Shown piece by piece: positions 8,510 through 16,592 of a stretch of 64,000 bases of DNA. Source of the stretch: Rubripirellula reticaptiva. Lineage in GTDB: Bacteria > Planctomycetota > Planctomycetia > Pirellulales > Pirellulaceae. Made by a program: the position numbers and the translations under genes. The notes beneath the pieces are model-generated. The model worked only from the letters and a program-made list of their open reading frames with translations, had not been told where the DNA came from and ran no database searches. The stretch is taken from positions 1,612,001 to 1,676,000 of the forward strand of contig NZ_SJPX01000001.1 in assembly GCF_007860175.1 (NCBI RefSeq), written 5' to 3'. How positions within the stretch are numbered: position 1 is the stretch's first letter; every line of letters starts with the position of its first letter.

Positions 8510-9870
8510 GCTATTTCGTCTTCAAGCGTGTTGATTGTTGTCATCACCAAGTCAGTCAGTTGCGGTAGGCTCAGTTTCGCAGCGATCGTATCGCGCACTT
8601 CGTCTCGCAAGAATACTCGCACTCGCTTGACGTGATTGTCGAACTGGCGATGGGCAAGTGCTGCGGTCACCGGCGAGACGTCGCCCAGCGGTCGAGCGGT
8701 TCCGTCGCGTGCAACCACGTCGATATTGATGTCGACTTCTAGTTTCACTGGCGGCGCGTCCACGAGGACATCGACCGCATGCACGACGGTCGAACAGGTG
8801 CTTGAAAGTTGCCCGGCTAACCGTTCGGCCAGAGCGACCAGCCACCAGTAAGGTTTGCGAGCGAGTCGCGAGTGAACTTCATCGCCGTCGATCACGTTGA
8901 ACTCAGCAGCTCGCTTGTAAAGTCGACGACGAGCACCAAAAAGGCCGTCTGCCAGTGGTTCGGCGACGCTGCCTTCAGCGGCCCGTCGCAGGTTGGCGGT
9001 CCACGCCGCGTCGTCCATCCTTAGCGTCGATTCGAGGTCCAAGCGGTGTTGCAGCAAGAACACGCACCGCTGCAGCATCGCGGTGGCCGATCGCACGGTG
9101 TGATGCCAGTACACTTCGCTGAACATGATGTAACGCGAAAATACCATCATTTCTGCCGCGGTTCGGCCTTTGTCACTGATCGCAAGCTTTCCCGTTTGGG
9201 GATGGATGCTCATCGATGCAATCAAGCGGCCGGAATCAAAGTTGCGGCCATACGGAACGCCGGCGTGCAGGCTGTCGCGTTCCAAATAATCCAGTTTGTC
9301 GACATCGATGGGGCCGCTCAGGCAACTTGCTAGGAAACGATGCCCAGGGAGGTGCAATCCGGGGCTTTGTGATGCCGAAGCTTCCTTTTTAGGACAAAGT
9401 AAACCTAGCAGGTCAGCAACGTCACAGTTCCAGTCTTGTTCGATACACTCCGTTAATTCGGATCGCTGGATCCAGTCACCGATGCGAGTTTCGTGTTCGC
9501 CCAAGCCGCTCAATCTCATGTCTTCGATTGGGTGGCAAAACGGCCAGTGGCCAACGTCATGCAGCAAGGCGGCTAGCACGAATGATTCTGCCATTGGGAC
9601 GTCGACCATCGCATTGAAGTTGGCATCGCCAGCAAATCGCGTCAGAACTCGCAGCGCGTTGTCGTAAACGCCAAGTGAATGCTCGAGTCGCGAATGAGTG
9701 GCGCCGGGATAGACCAATGCGACCATGCCGAGCTGGCTGATCGATGCTAGTCGTCGCACCGGAGCGGTGTCCAGGATGCGGCGGACACGTGCCGACATGG
9801 GCACGTCTTGAGCCGGCGGGATTCGAACAAGCGAACCGGTTTGGAACAGCGAGGTCAGTTCAGGAAGCAT
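8506..9870 (-). CDS. HD-domain phosphohydrolase (COG1078/dGTPase-like)
   Basis: A 454-residue cytoplasmic metal-dependent phosphohydrolase. The HD metal site is complete: His64 in RLEHSLGVYDNALR, His104-Asp105 in ALLHDVGHWPFCH, and a late Asp in GPIDVDKLDYLERDS, the arrangement seen in the COG1078/SAMHD1-like branch that often acts on (d)NTPs. Substrate cannot be told from sequence. I start at the ATG at 9870; an in-frame TTG at 9936 would add 22 residues (CQTQLLPPFGLSLDR...) that do not look like part of the fold. Its stop overlaps the nagB start by 4 nt, implying an HD-nagB operon. Confidence 0.85.
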   Translation of the reverse strand: MLPELTSLFQTGSLVRIPPAQDVPMSARVRRILDTAPVRRLASISQLGMVALVYPGATHSRLEHSLGVYDNALRVLTRFAGDANFNAMVDVPMAESFVLAALLHDVGHWPFCHPIEDMRLSGLGEHETRIGDWIQRSELTECIEQDWNCDVADLLGLLCPKKEASASQSPGLHLPGHRFLASCLSGPIDVDKLDYLERDSLHAGVPYGRNFDSGRLIASMSIHPQTGKLAISDKGRTAAEMMVFSRYIMFSEVYWHHTVRSATAMLQRCVFLLQHRLDLESTLRMDDAAWTANLRRAAEGSVAEPLADGLFGARRRLYKRAAEFNVIDGDEVHSRLARKPYWWLVALAERLAGQLSSTCSTVVHAVDVLVDAPPVKLEVDINIDVVARDGTARPLGDVSPVTAALAHRQFDNHVKRVRVFLRDEVRDTIAAKLSLPQLTDLVMTTINTLEDEIA

Positions 9871-9964
9871 GCGATCGAGGCTAAGTCCGAAAGGTGGCAG
9901 TAGCTGCGTTTGGCAGCCGAAAGCAGGCCTGCGCAAACCGGCCGCGTAATTGTGGCGACGCTGG

Positions 9965-10660
9965 TTACGGGACCGGGGTACCGGTCGCCAGTACGGCGCC
10001 GCTTAGTAAGGCCAGCAAAAGTGTGGCGATCAAATACAAGCCGACATGAGCTAAGCCGCTGGCGAATTCTAGTTCGAATGTTCCCACTGAAATCAGAGCT
10101 CCGATGATCAGCATGGCCGAGAATATGATGCCGAACCACATGAAGGACATGTCGGACGGCGATTCGAAGTCAGCGACGTAAGCGGGCACAAACGCGTACA
10201 GCAACCACAGGGCTGAAAACAAAACGGATCCGATCAGGACTCGGTTACGAAGTTCGGCACCGACGTAGGGGGCAAGTTCAGAATCGCGGACGAACGTGTA
10301 CCCGGCCCACACCAGCGGCGGTGCGACTGCCAAAGCACCAATGGCAAGAATGACCACCGAAACGCCGCCGGTGACTCTCAATCCAATCGCGATCCCAATC
10401 GCCGCCAAGATAGCGCCGGCCGTGATCAGCAATCCTTTGCGGGTGACATCGGTTTCGCTGCGTTTGAGTGGCTTGAGGACACTTTCGCCGCTGCGAGTTT
10501 TAGGGGCACCGTCGTCAGGTGCGTGAATGACGACTTGTTCGTCCAGCTCGGGCACCCGAATCTGGTTCTTACAGGCCGGGCAGGGGCCGGTCTTGCCAGC
10601 GAACTTGTCACTGACCTGGAACCGCTTCAAACACTTCGGACAGGTGACTTGGATCGGCAT
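9965..10660 (-). CDS. Zinc-ribbon membrane protein
   Basis: A 231-residue protein with an N-terminal zinc ribbon (CPKC at residues ~8-11 and CPAC at ~27-30, typical of planctomycete 'CPxC' ribbons), a short charged linker and about five hydrophobic segments between residues ~78 and ~225. No enzymatic motif is visible. It is probably an inner-membrane protein with a cytoplasmic metal-binding head. It lies upstream of the HD gene on the same strand with ~95 bp between and is divergent from trmL. Function unknown. Confidence 0.75.
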   Translation of the reverse strand: MPIQVTCPKCLKRFQVSDKFAGKTGPCPACKNQIRVPELDEQVVIHAPDDGAPKTRSGESVLKPLKRSETDVTRKGLLITAGAILAAIGIAIGLRVTGGVSVVILAIGALAVAPPLVWAGYTFVRDSELAPYVGAELRNRVLIGSVLFSALWLLYAFVPAYVADFESPSDMSFMWFGIIFSAMLIIGALISVGTFELEFASGLAHVGLYLIATLLLALLSGAVLATGTPVP

Positions 10661-10877
10661 GGTAGAGAATGAGTCGGTTGCAGGCGGCGAGTTACAGGTG
10701 TCAGAAATTTCGGGCGTCAGAGATCAAAATCTTTGTGATCAAAATCTCCGTGAGATAATACCAGACATCGGATTTGTTATTGTAGGTGCTCTCAGAAACA
10801 TCACGCTTGCCATGGCAGTGCCGAATTTCTGATGTCGAATGACCTTTTGTTTCCAGTCCTCCAAGCCCTTTTTCTTG
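10661..10877. repeat. Divergent intergenic region with a 15-bp tandem repeat
   Basis: Between the zinc-ribbon gene and trmL lies a 15-bp unit in two adjacent copies, gatcaaaatctttgt (10722-10736) and gatcaaaatctccgt (10737-10751), differing at two positions. An imperfect inverted pair (tcagaaatttcgg near 10701-10713 and ccgaatttctga near 10822-10833) flanks it. The region must carry the two divergent promoters; the repeats may be operators, but no regulator gene is adjacent. Confidence 0.5.
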
Positions 10878-11342
10878 ATGCCTACCGCTCACGTTGTTCT
10901 TTACCAGCCCGAAATTCCGGGGAATACTGGCAACATTGGTCGCACCTGCGTCGCTGCGGATGCAAAGCTTTGGATCGTTCGGCCCGCCGCGTTTCAGTTT
11001 GACGATGCACGCGTCCGCCGGGCTGGGCTGGATTACTGGCAGCACCTCGACCTTGGTGACGCCGATAATTGGGAACATTTGGTTGAGCAACTCGCACCGC
11101 GACGGTTTTTCTTTCTATCGCGTTTCGCCAAGCGGACTGTTTGGGACGCCGATTTTCAGCCCGACGACGTGCTGGTGTTTGGGTGCGAGACATCGGGGTT
11201 GCCCGACACGATTTTGGATCCTGATGACCCGCAGGCGCTAAGTTTGCCGACATCGCGTCACGTCCGCAGTCTAAATTTGGCGACCACGGTTGGCATTGTT
11301 GTGTACGAACACCAACGCCAGATTCGGCTGGGACAATCATGA
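10878..11342 (+). CDS. trmL: tRNA (cytidine(34)-2'-O)-methyltransferase
   Basis: A 154-residue SPOUT-class enzyme that transfers a methyl group from SAM to the wobble 2'-OH of tRNA-Leu isoacceptors. All three family motifs are present: PGNTGNIGRTC near residue 15, FGCETSGLPD near 101, and the knot-forming LNLATTVGIVVYE near 130. The length is that of stand-alone TrmL. The ATG at 10878 starts the family core (MPTAHVVLYQPEIPGN); 13 upstream in-frame codons add nothing recognisable. Its stop overlaps the next start (ATGA, 11339-11342). Confidence 0.92.
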   Translation: MPTAHVVLYQPEIPGNTGNIGRTCVAADAKLWIVRPAAFQFDDARVRRAGLDYWQHLDLGDADNWEHLVEQLAPRRFFFLSRFAKRTVWDADFQPDDVLVFGCETSGLPDTILDPDDPQALSLPTSRHVRSLNLATTVGIVVYEHQRQIRLGQS

Positions 11343-11692
11343 ACACACAGCCAATAATCCGACGTCGCCCGCCCCAGATCAGCCTCGGTTTCATGATGCT
11401 GATGATGGTGGTTTTTGCCGTGATGTCGGCTGGCTTGCTGTACGCCGCGCGCGTTCCGGCCGTTCAGGATGAACTGAGTGTTCTGATGACGGGTAAGTCA
11501 CCCGCCGCTGGGCATGGAGTAAGCAGGATGCCGCACATCGTATTTATCATGTTCACCTTCACATCGCCCCTGCTGCTCGCTGGCGTCTTGTCGACTGCCA
11601 TGGGGGTGATGCGTTGGTTGGATCGTCGCAAATCCAAGCCGACCGTTACAACGACACGAACCGTCATGCTGGACAACGTCACCGAAGATTGA
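11339..11692 (+). CDS. Small two-helix membrane protein
   Basis: A 117-residue protein with two clear membrane segments (about residues 17-36 and 66-90) separated by a short loop, and a basic cytoplasmic tail (RWLDRRKSKP). It is translationally coupled to trmL by a 4-nt overlap. I do not recognise a family. The coupling to a tRNA methylase is probably only operonic convenience. Confidence 0.65.
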   Translation: MNTQPIIRRRPPQISLGFMMLMMVVFAVMSAGLLYAARVPAVQDELSVLMTGKSPAAGHGVSRMPHIVFIMFTFTSPLLLAGVLSTAMGVMRWLDRRKSKPTVTTTRTVMLDNVTED

Positions 11693-11841
11693 TCACTTCG
11701 AGATTTTTGCTTTCCCGATTGGTTCTTTGTTCGTTTGGTGCCGTCAAAATCGCTGTTCTCGAAGCAGGCTGCGACTTAGTTCGAAATAAAATATCTGGTT
11801 TCGCTGAAAGTCCTTTTCCCGTTTTTTGAAGGCAACTACTG

Positions 11842-12468
11842 ATGTTCTTGAGTTCTCGATTTCGGATTCGTTTTTCGAGTTCGGACGGTAAAGTATTGCC
11901 GCTGATGATGTTAGTTGTATTACTGGCGACGGCTTGTTCGTCGGGCTGTTCCAAGGCTGAAATGAAGCAGGCGTTGGAAGAAGCCAAAGTAAAAACACAG
12001 GACCTAGCCGCTTCGACTCAAAAGGCGGTCGAAAAGCACTTGCCGTCTTCGGGCGAAATCACGCTGCGCACGACGCCGGCAACCAAGACGACTGGTCGGG
12101 CAACGTTGGAAGTGATTGCTATCGGAAATGGGCGGCCCAATGTTGTGCAAGTGACTAGCTATGACCCGGCTAATTCGTCCAAAGACTATCCGGCGATTTT
12201 GTTGCATGGCACCACCGACGCGTCCAGCGTGTCGGCGCTAGCGGGCAAGACTGTGTCATGTGATGTTTACTTGCATGCGTCGCGAACATCGGCGGTTGCG
12301 ATGACGGGACCGGGCCAATCGGCACAGTTGACGTTTACGTCCATCAATTCGGACGATCAAACGATCAAGGCGACGATTGGGGCGGTGCAGTTGGTCACAT
12401 CGGACGGAAAGGCGGTGTCGGTCCAAGGCGGCGACTTGCTTGCGGTTGTTCGTGAAGGAGGAAACTGA
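11842..12468 (+). CDS. Predicted lipoprotein of unknown function
   Basis: A 208-residue exported protein with a hydrophobic segment ending in two possible lipidation cysteines (Cys32 in LLATAC, Cys36 in SSGC). A helical stretch (residues ~38-65, AEMKQALEEAKVKTQ...) follows, then a beta-rich domain of ~130 residues (GEITLRTTPA...). The start has GAAGG 10 nt upstream. Its last codons contain the AAGGAGG ribosome site of the next gene, which begins 2 nt after the stop, so the two are almost certainly co-expressed. No family recognised. Confidence 0.7.
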   Translation: MFLSSRFRIRFSSSDGKVLPLMMLVVLLATACSSGCSKAEMKQALEEAKVKTQDLAASTQKAVEKHLPSSGEITLRTTPATKTTGRATLEVIAIGNGRPNVVQVTSYDPANSSKDYPAILLHGTTDASSVSALAGKTVSCDVYLHASRTSAVAMTGPGQSAQLTFTSINSDDQTIKATIGAVQLVTSDGKAVSVQGGDLLAVVREGGN

Positions 12469-12469
12469 G

Positions 12470-14281
12470 ATGGGGATCAATATTTCGAGTTTTGCAGCAG
12501 CGTCGGCGATTGTTCTGTTCTCCGTTTTGGGGATGTCGCTTTCTTGGGCGAGTCCAACGGATAAGAAGGCAGATGGTGGTCTCGACACGCATGGGACGAT
12601 CAATGGTGCGAGCGAGTTGGCGGCTCGTGCGTATGCGGTCTGTGAAAAGGCTGATGCGCTGGTTAGCCAGCTTGACTCGATGAAGGACAACCCCGACAAG
12701 TGGTCTGGGAAGGCAATCAGCGACATGTCGGGGCAGTTGTTTCAGGCCGATCGCGACGCCAAGCATTTGACTTTGATGGGCGAGCCTGCCGGGGCTGACC
12801 TAGCGATTCAAGTTAGTTTGTTGACGAAGTATCTGCATGATTTTGCCGTCGCGATTCGTAGCACTCGACAGGGTCAGAAACTTCGTCAGGAATTCGACGT
12901 TAAGCTGACTCGTGCGAAGCCGAAGTTGCAGAAATTCATTGAAAAGGCGCAAGGGTTTTTTCAGGCCGAAAATTATGAGACCTTCAACAAGGGTATGGAA
13001 GCCAAGGGAGTCGAGTTGACGTCGCAGTTGGCGTTCTTTACTTCCAAGGAAGCCGAGCGGTACGTTCTGAATTACTACTCGGTTCTGTCGCAAGGAACCA
13101 CGAAAGTGTCCGATGTGCGACGCGATCAATACGTAGCCCAAGCAAAGAAAGCGGCTAGTGTTCAAGCGGTGCCGGCTAGCGAGTTTGCCAGTCAAGCCAG
13201 ACGCGTCGTCAGCGAAATTGGCACATCGGCAAAGGCTGCGTTAGCCGATGGTGCAATCGGCGACGCCAGTGAAGCAATGGCTTACTTGGTGTCCAAGTGG
13301 GAGTCCGCTTCGGCGGGACTGATTCGCGCATCCGCGATCGATTTCGCGTTTCGGCTTAGCGATGGAAGTCAGATCGACGGCGAAATGAGCCAGTTGAAGT
13401 CCGACGCACAGCAAGCGATCGTGCAATTGATCGACGCAGCCGCATCGTCGGCGCAGGCGAGTAGCGTTCGGACGCTGCACGCCAAAATGATCGACCAAAT
13501 CAGTGTGGTTCACCGGCGAATGGGAAACGGCAGTGGCCAATGGGTCGCCGAATGTGACGCGGCATTGATCAAGTTGGCGTCGAAGGAAGCCGGCTTTGCC
13601 GAACAGGTAGCTGCGTATCGCCGTGCCACTGCGGAACCGCTCAGTTGGCGACAATTGTTTTCGGCCCAGCAATCCAAGCAGGTGCAAGCAACAGTTAAAA
13701 CGGCCACCGGATTGATGGCTGAGAAAACCGAAGTCCAATCGTCGCTGCGCCCCAGTTACCATCGTAGCGTCCCAGGTCCGAAAACAATCGCGCCGACTCG
13801 ATTAGCCGAGCCCAGTTCGTGGATCATGGACGAAGCCGGGGCGCGGTTGATGGGGCAGCGAGTTTTCGAACCGATGGCGCGGCGATTGTCGCCGACCAGC
13901 AAAGTCGGCATGGTCCCGTATGCGGGCAACCACTACGCCGCGGTCGCGTTGCCGGTTGCTGCCGATGAACAAGCCAGTGATTTGAAAGCGTCGCTAGCGA
14001 TTGCCGGTTCGCAACCGCCGCTAACGATCGAAGCTGCAGACGCGATTTCGCGATCGGTTCTGGGCGACTATGAAGGTTTTGTTGCTGAAGTCAAAGGCGT
14101 CACGATGGAGTCGCCGATCACGCGATTCATCACGTTACCGGATCTGGCTTACTTGCTGGTGCCGCTAGGTGAGTTGCCTGATCTAGAGAATCAGAGTCAG
14201 GCGATGCAGGAAATTTGTTGGCGGCTGGACCTGCAGCCACTGTGGGCCGATGCCAAGAACTTCACTGTCAAGTCGCAGTAG
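12470..14281 (+). CDS. Secreted or periplasmic helical protein of unknown function
   Basis: A 603-residue protein with an N-terminal signal peptide (MGINISSFAAASAIVLFSVL, cleavage near residue 27). Residues ~45-330 are mostly alpha-helical with many Ala/Lys/Gln, while the C-terminal ~170 residues look globular and mixed. The ATG at 12470 is preceded by a perfect AAGGAGG at 12455-12461, one of the strongest ribosome sites of the window; an upstream in-frame extension inside the lipoprotein gene is rejected. No domain family recognised. Partnered with the upstream lipoprotein; both probably act in the periplasm. Confidence 0.75.
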   Translation: MGINISSFAAASAIVLFSVLGMSLSWASPTDKKADGGLDTHGTINGASELAARAYAVCEKADALVSQLDSMKDNPDKWSGKAISDMSGQLFQADRDAKHLTLMGEPAGADLAIQVSLLTKYLHDFAVAIRSTRQGQKLRQEFDVKLTRAKPKLQKFIEKAQGFFQAENYETFNKGMEAKGVELTSQLAFFTSKEAERYVLNYYSVLSQGTTKVSDVRRDQYVAQAKKAASVQAVPASEFASQARRVVSEIGTSAKAALADGAIGDASEAMAYLVSKWESASAGLIRASAIDFAFRLSDGSQIDGEMSQLKSDAQQAIVQLIDAAASSAQASSVRTLHAKMIDQISVVHRRMGNGSGQWVAECDAALIKLASKEAGFAEQVAAYRRATAEPLSWRQLFSAQQSKQVQATVKTATGLMAEKTEVQSSLRPSYHRSVPGPKTIAPTRLAEPSSWIMDEAGARLMGQRVFEPMARRLSPTSKVGMVPYAGNHYAAVALPVAADEQASDLKASLAIAGSQPPLTIEAADAISRSVLGDYEGFVAEVKGVTMESPITRFITLPDLAYLLVPLGELPDLENQSQAMQEICWRLDLQPLWADAKNFTVKSQ

Positions 14282-14347
14282 TTCAATTGTTTTTGTCATC
14301 GAATCAGGTTCGCTACGATCATGTCGTTCAATCATGAACGCCTGTCA

Positions 14348-14899
14348 ATGAAATCGATTTTTATTCTTGCTGTCGTCGTTCTGGGAACGGCGAGGCCAGC
14401 GTGTGCCACCATTCAAGCCAATGACAGTGTCGTTATTGGAGGCAACACTTGTGGAGTCTTTCAGCTACCCATGTCGGAACTGTGGTATTACCCCGATGAA
14501 GAACCCGCGGGACGCAAGCCGATCCCGAAATTCGAAATGCGTGATACTGCGAACTCGCGAGGCTACCGGGCAAAGTTTGCCATCTCTCGAGGTAGGCTTT
14601 TCTTGAACTCCATCGAAGGAACGATCGACGGCAGAGAGGTTTTAAATGACGAGATTATTCCGAAACGATTTCCGATTCACGATCGTTAGTACACAGGCTC
14701 CATCTTCATTTCGGTCGGTAACTTTGACAAAGTCTCCCATGAGTTTGAACACGTCATTGAGTTTGTGATCGAAAAAGGAAGAGTTGTTCCCTCTCGGAAC
14801 TTGCCGTCCACCAAAATACCCATGACACTGAATGGTTTGGCGCCCACCGAGACGGCCACCAAAGAACGCGAAGCCCTCGACTCTGATGCAGGCCGCTAA
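14348..14899 (+). pseudogene. Secreted-protein gene interrupted by an in-frame TAG
   Basis: The first part (113 codons from the ATG at 14348) encodes a signal peptide (MKSIFILAVVVLGTARPACA) and a domain ending ...FPIHDR before TAG at 14687-14689. The same frame stays open for a further 69 codons to TAA at 14897-14899 and reads as normal protein (YTGSIFISVGNFDKV..., ...HVIEFVIEKGRVVPS). Together they make a ~183-residue secreted protein. A single base change is the simplest explanation. Either the product is truncated to 113 residues, or the stop is read through, or it is a sequencing error. No family recognised. Two more damaged genes lie within 2 kb. Confidence 0.65.
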
Positions 14900-14950
14900 A
14901 CGAAGCTGTTGAGTTGCCTATTTGCAGTTTTTTTAACCCAAGCAATTCGC

Positions 14951-15526
14951 ATGGAATACACACGAAGCTGGATTCGAGATTTAAGTGTTTCCGTTTTTGC
15001 ATTGTTTTTCGTCACATTGATCTGTGCCCTTCTCGCCTATTCGGCGATCTCGATCGAATCGCTAGTGACGCGGCGGATTGCCTTGATCATTGTTTTTGTA
15101 CTCTTTGCCGCGAATGCGTTTGTCTGGCTTTGGGGGATCTTTTGGATCGCTGTTCGGCGTCAATCGTTTCGTTGTCGTGTCACGTCCAACTTTGTTGAGT
15201 GCGTTTGCCCGATACCGACTCGCGGTTCGTCATTCAAGCTGCCACTGAACGAACTGGCGAGCGTTAGCCTGTCCGCGAGGGAAGGTGAAGGCGAGCGTTG
15301 CACGTTGACCTCGCACGACGGCGTAAAATACGATTTGACTTATTGGTACGGCAATCCAGTATGGCGAGTGGTTGACGCCATTGCTGAGCAAGATCCAGAG
15401 ATCACGGTGCTCGATTTTGGTGCACGACGTTTACCATTGGATCCAACGGTGAATGCATCACAAAATGCGTCGTCAAGTCGCTGCAATCGCTATCTGTTTC
15501 GTTCTTGGGTTAGCCGCCGCGGCTGA
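14951..15526 (+). CDS. Two-helix membrane protein with C-terminal PH-like domain
   Basis: A 191-residue protein with two hydrophobic segments (about residues 13-34 and 47-70) followed by a soluble ~110-residue domain with beta-strand pattern, reminiscent of small bacterial PH-like membrane proteins. Start at ATG 14951. The last ~25 codons overlap the signal-peptide region of the next gene, and TGA-ATG in another frame at 15450-15455 suggests that the ancestral stop may have been there; the tail (NASSSRCNRYLFRSW) may therefore be acquired. No function assigned. Confidence 0.55.
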   Translation: MEYTRSWIRDLSVSVFALFFVTLICALLAYSAISIESLVTRRIALIIVFVLFAANAFVWLWGIFWIAVRRQSFRCRVTSNFVECVCPIPTRGSSFKLPLNELASVSLSAREGEGERCTLTSHDGVKYDLTYWYGNPVWRVVDAIAEQDPEITVLDFGARRLPLDPTVNASQNASSSRCNRYLFRSWVSRRG

Positions 15527-16093
15527 CGAACCCGTTCGGGACTGGTCACCGGTTCCCGGTGAACTGCGAGGGCGATGGTTTGTCACAGGCTGTCAGCGCG
15601 GAGCCAAGCCGTACAGATCAACGCTCGTTGCTGATGGCGCTACCGTCGACGAATATTACTTCTGGCCTTCGAGCATGATGCGGCAAACGCCGGTTCTCTG
15701 CCACCGGCAAAGCACTTGTTGATTCTGCCACCCGGTCACAGGTGTGTATGACTGTTCTTCCATGACGGAATTCCGGCTGCGGTTATCACACGGGCCGACG
15801 ATTCGAGTTCGGCTCTGCTCAGATATCCCGATTGCACGAAAGAATGTTTACCGGACACGCTGTCTCTTCCCGACGCAGATTCGCTGATCGGGGTACGTTG
15901 GGCAATAGACGGACAGATAATGGCGGCAACGGAGGATGCAGAGACGGCACGGGTTTATCATCGCGAGAACGGTTCTTGGGAACGTCTGACGAGTGCCAAA
16001 GAGGAGTCGGACGCGTTGCTTTTTAATACCTCCTTTACGATCATTCGTGATGAGACCCCAGTCGTTACGTGGGAATGTTTCCGTCCACACTGA
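15465..16093 (+). pseudogene. Frameshifted gene for a secreted protein
   Basis: The 5' part encodes a signal peptide and mature start (MRRQVAAIAICFVLGLAAAA, then DEPVRDWSPVPGELRGRW) but leaves frame and stops at 15720-15722. Another frame then reads as convincing protein: SLPPAKHLLILPPGHRCV, a TGA at 15749-15751, and 113 open codons (LFFHDGIPAAVITRADD ... VTWECFRPH) to TGA at 16091-16093. At least one frameshift (around 15660-15700) and one in-frame stop are needed to join them. An ATG at 15453 is an alternative start. The complete product would be ~210 residues and exported. Family unknown. Confidence 0.65.
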
Positions 16094-16115
16094 GGCCTGG
16101 TTTAGGTGCAAAGAT

Positions 16116-16556
16116 ATGAAGCCGCTGCAGATGATTCGAGTCATGATTCCGGTGCTTGGCATCTGTATGCTGATTGGGTCCGCGATCTTTGCGATTGAAA
16201 TTTGTTCGTTCATTTACCATGCGAAGTCGACCATCGGCACGATCACCACTTCGGAACAGAGGACAACAGACGAAAAGCAAACGCAATATCGTCCCACATT
16301 CACTTTCGAGGTCGCCGGACACCGTCACACGACAACGTCAACTGCGTTTGTTTCACCCTCGCCGGGTGGCGTCGGTGACCAAGTTCGGATTTTGTATGAC
16401 GAACGAAATCCACTGCGAGCGCGGATCGATACGTTTGCCTATACGTGGGCGGTTCCATCCATCTTGTTCTGTTTGGCCATGATCTTCGGATTTGCTCATG
16501 TTACGGTAAGCTGGATTTTGCGAAAAAATATGCCCCAGCGCGAGGAGTCCCGTTAG
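16116..16556 (+). CDS. DUF3592 membrane protein
   Basis: A 146-residue membrane protein with one N-terminal helix (~residues 7-30), an exposed beta domain and a second helix (~107-130). The middle has the DUF3592 signature: a GTITTSE turn after the first helix, a YRPTFTFEVAGHRHT strand pair and VGDQVRILYDERNP. Family function is unknown; members sit in the cytoplasmic membrane. It lies between two broken genes but is itself intact. Start at ATG 16116, without a strong ribosome site. Confidence 0.75.
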   Translation: MKPLQMIRVMIPVLGICMLIGSAIFAIEICSFIYHAKSTIGTITTSEQRTTDEKQTQYRPTFTFEVAGHRHTTTSTAFVSPSPGGVGDQVRILYDERNPLRARIDTFAYTWAVPSILFCLAMIFGFAHVTVSWILRKNMPQREESR

Positions 16557-16592
16557 CTTCGGTCTGTTTTTAAACAAGCTAGGTTTGACCCA

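Noticed and set aside
9871-9936. TTG start of the HD-domain protein
   Set aside because: Adds 22 residues without family resemblance; the ATG at 9870 opens the conserved core.
14687-14689. Pyrrolysine or programmed read-through at the TAG
   Set aside because: No sign of a pyl system or of a read-through element (no stem right after the codon that I can see); a point mutation is simpler. Kept as pseudogene.
15749-15751. Selenocysteine at the TGA of the frameshifted gene
   Set aside because: A frame change is required just upstream and no SECIS-like hairpin is visible after the codon.
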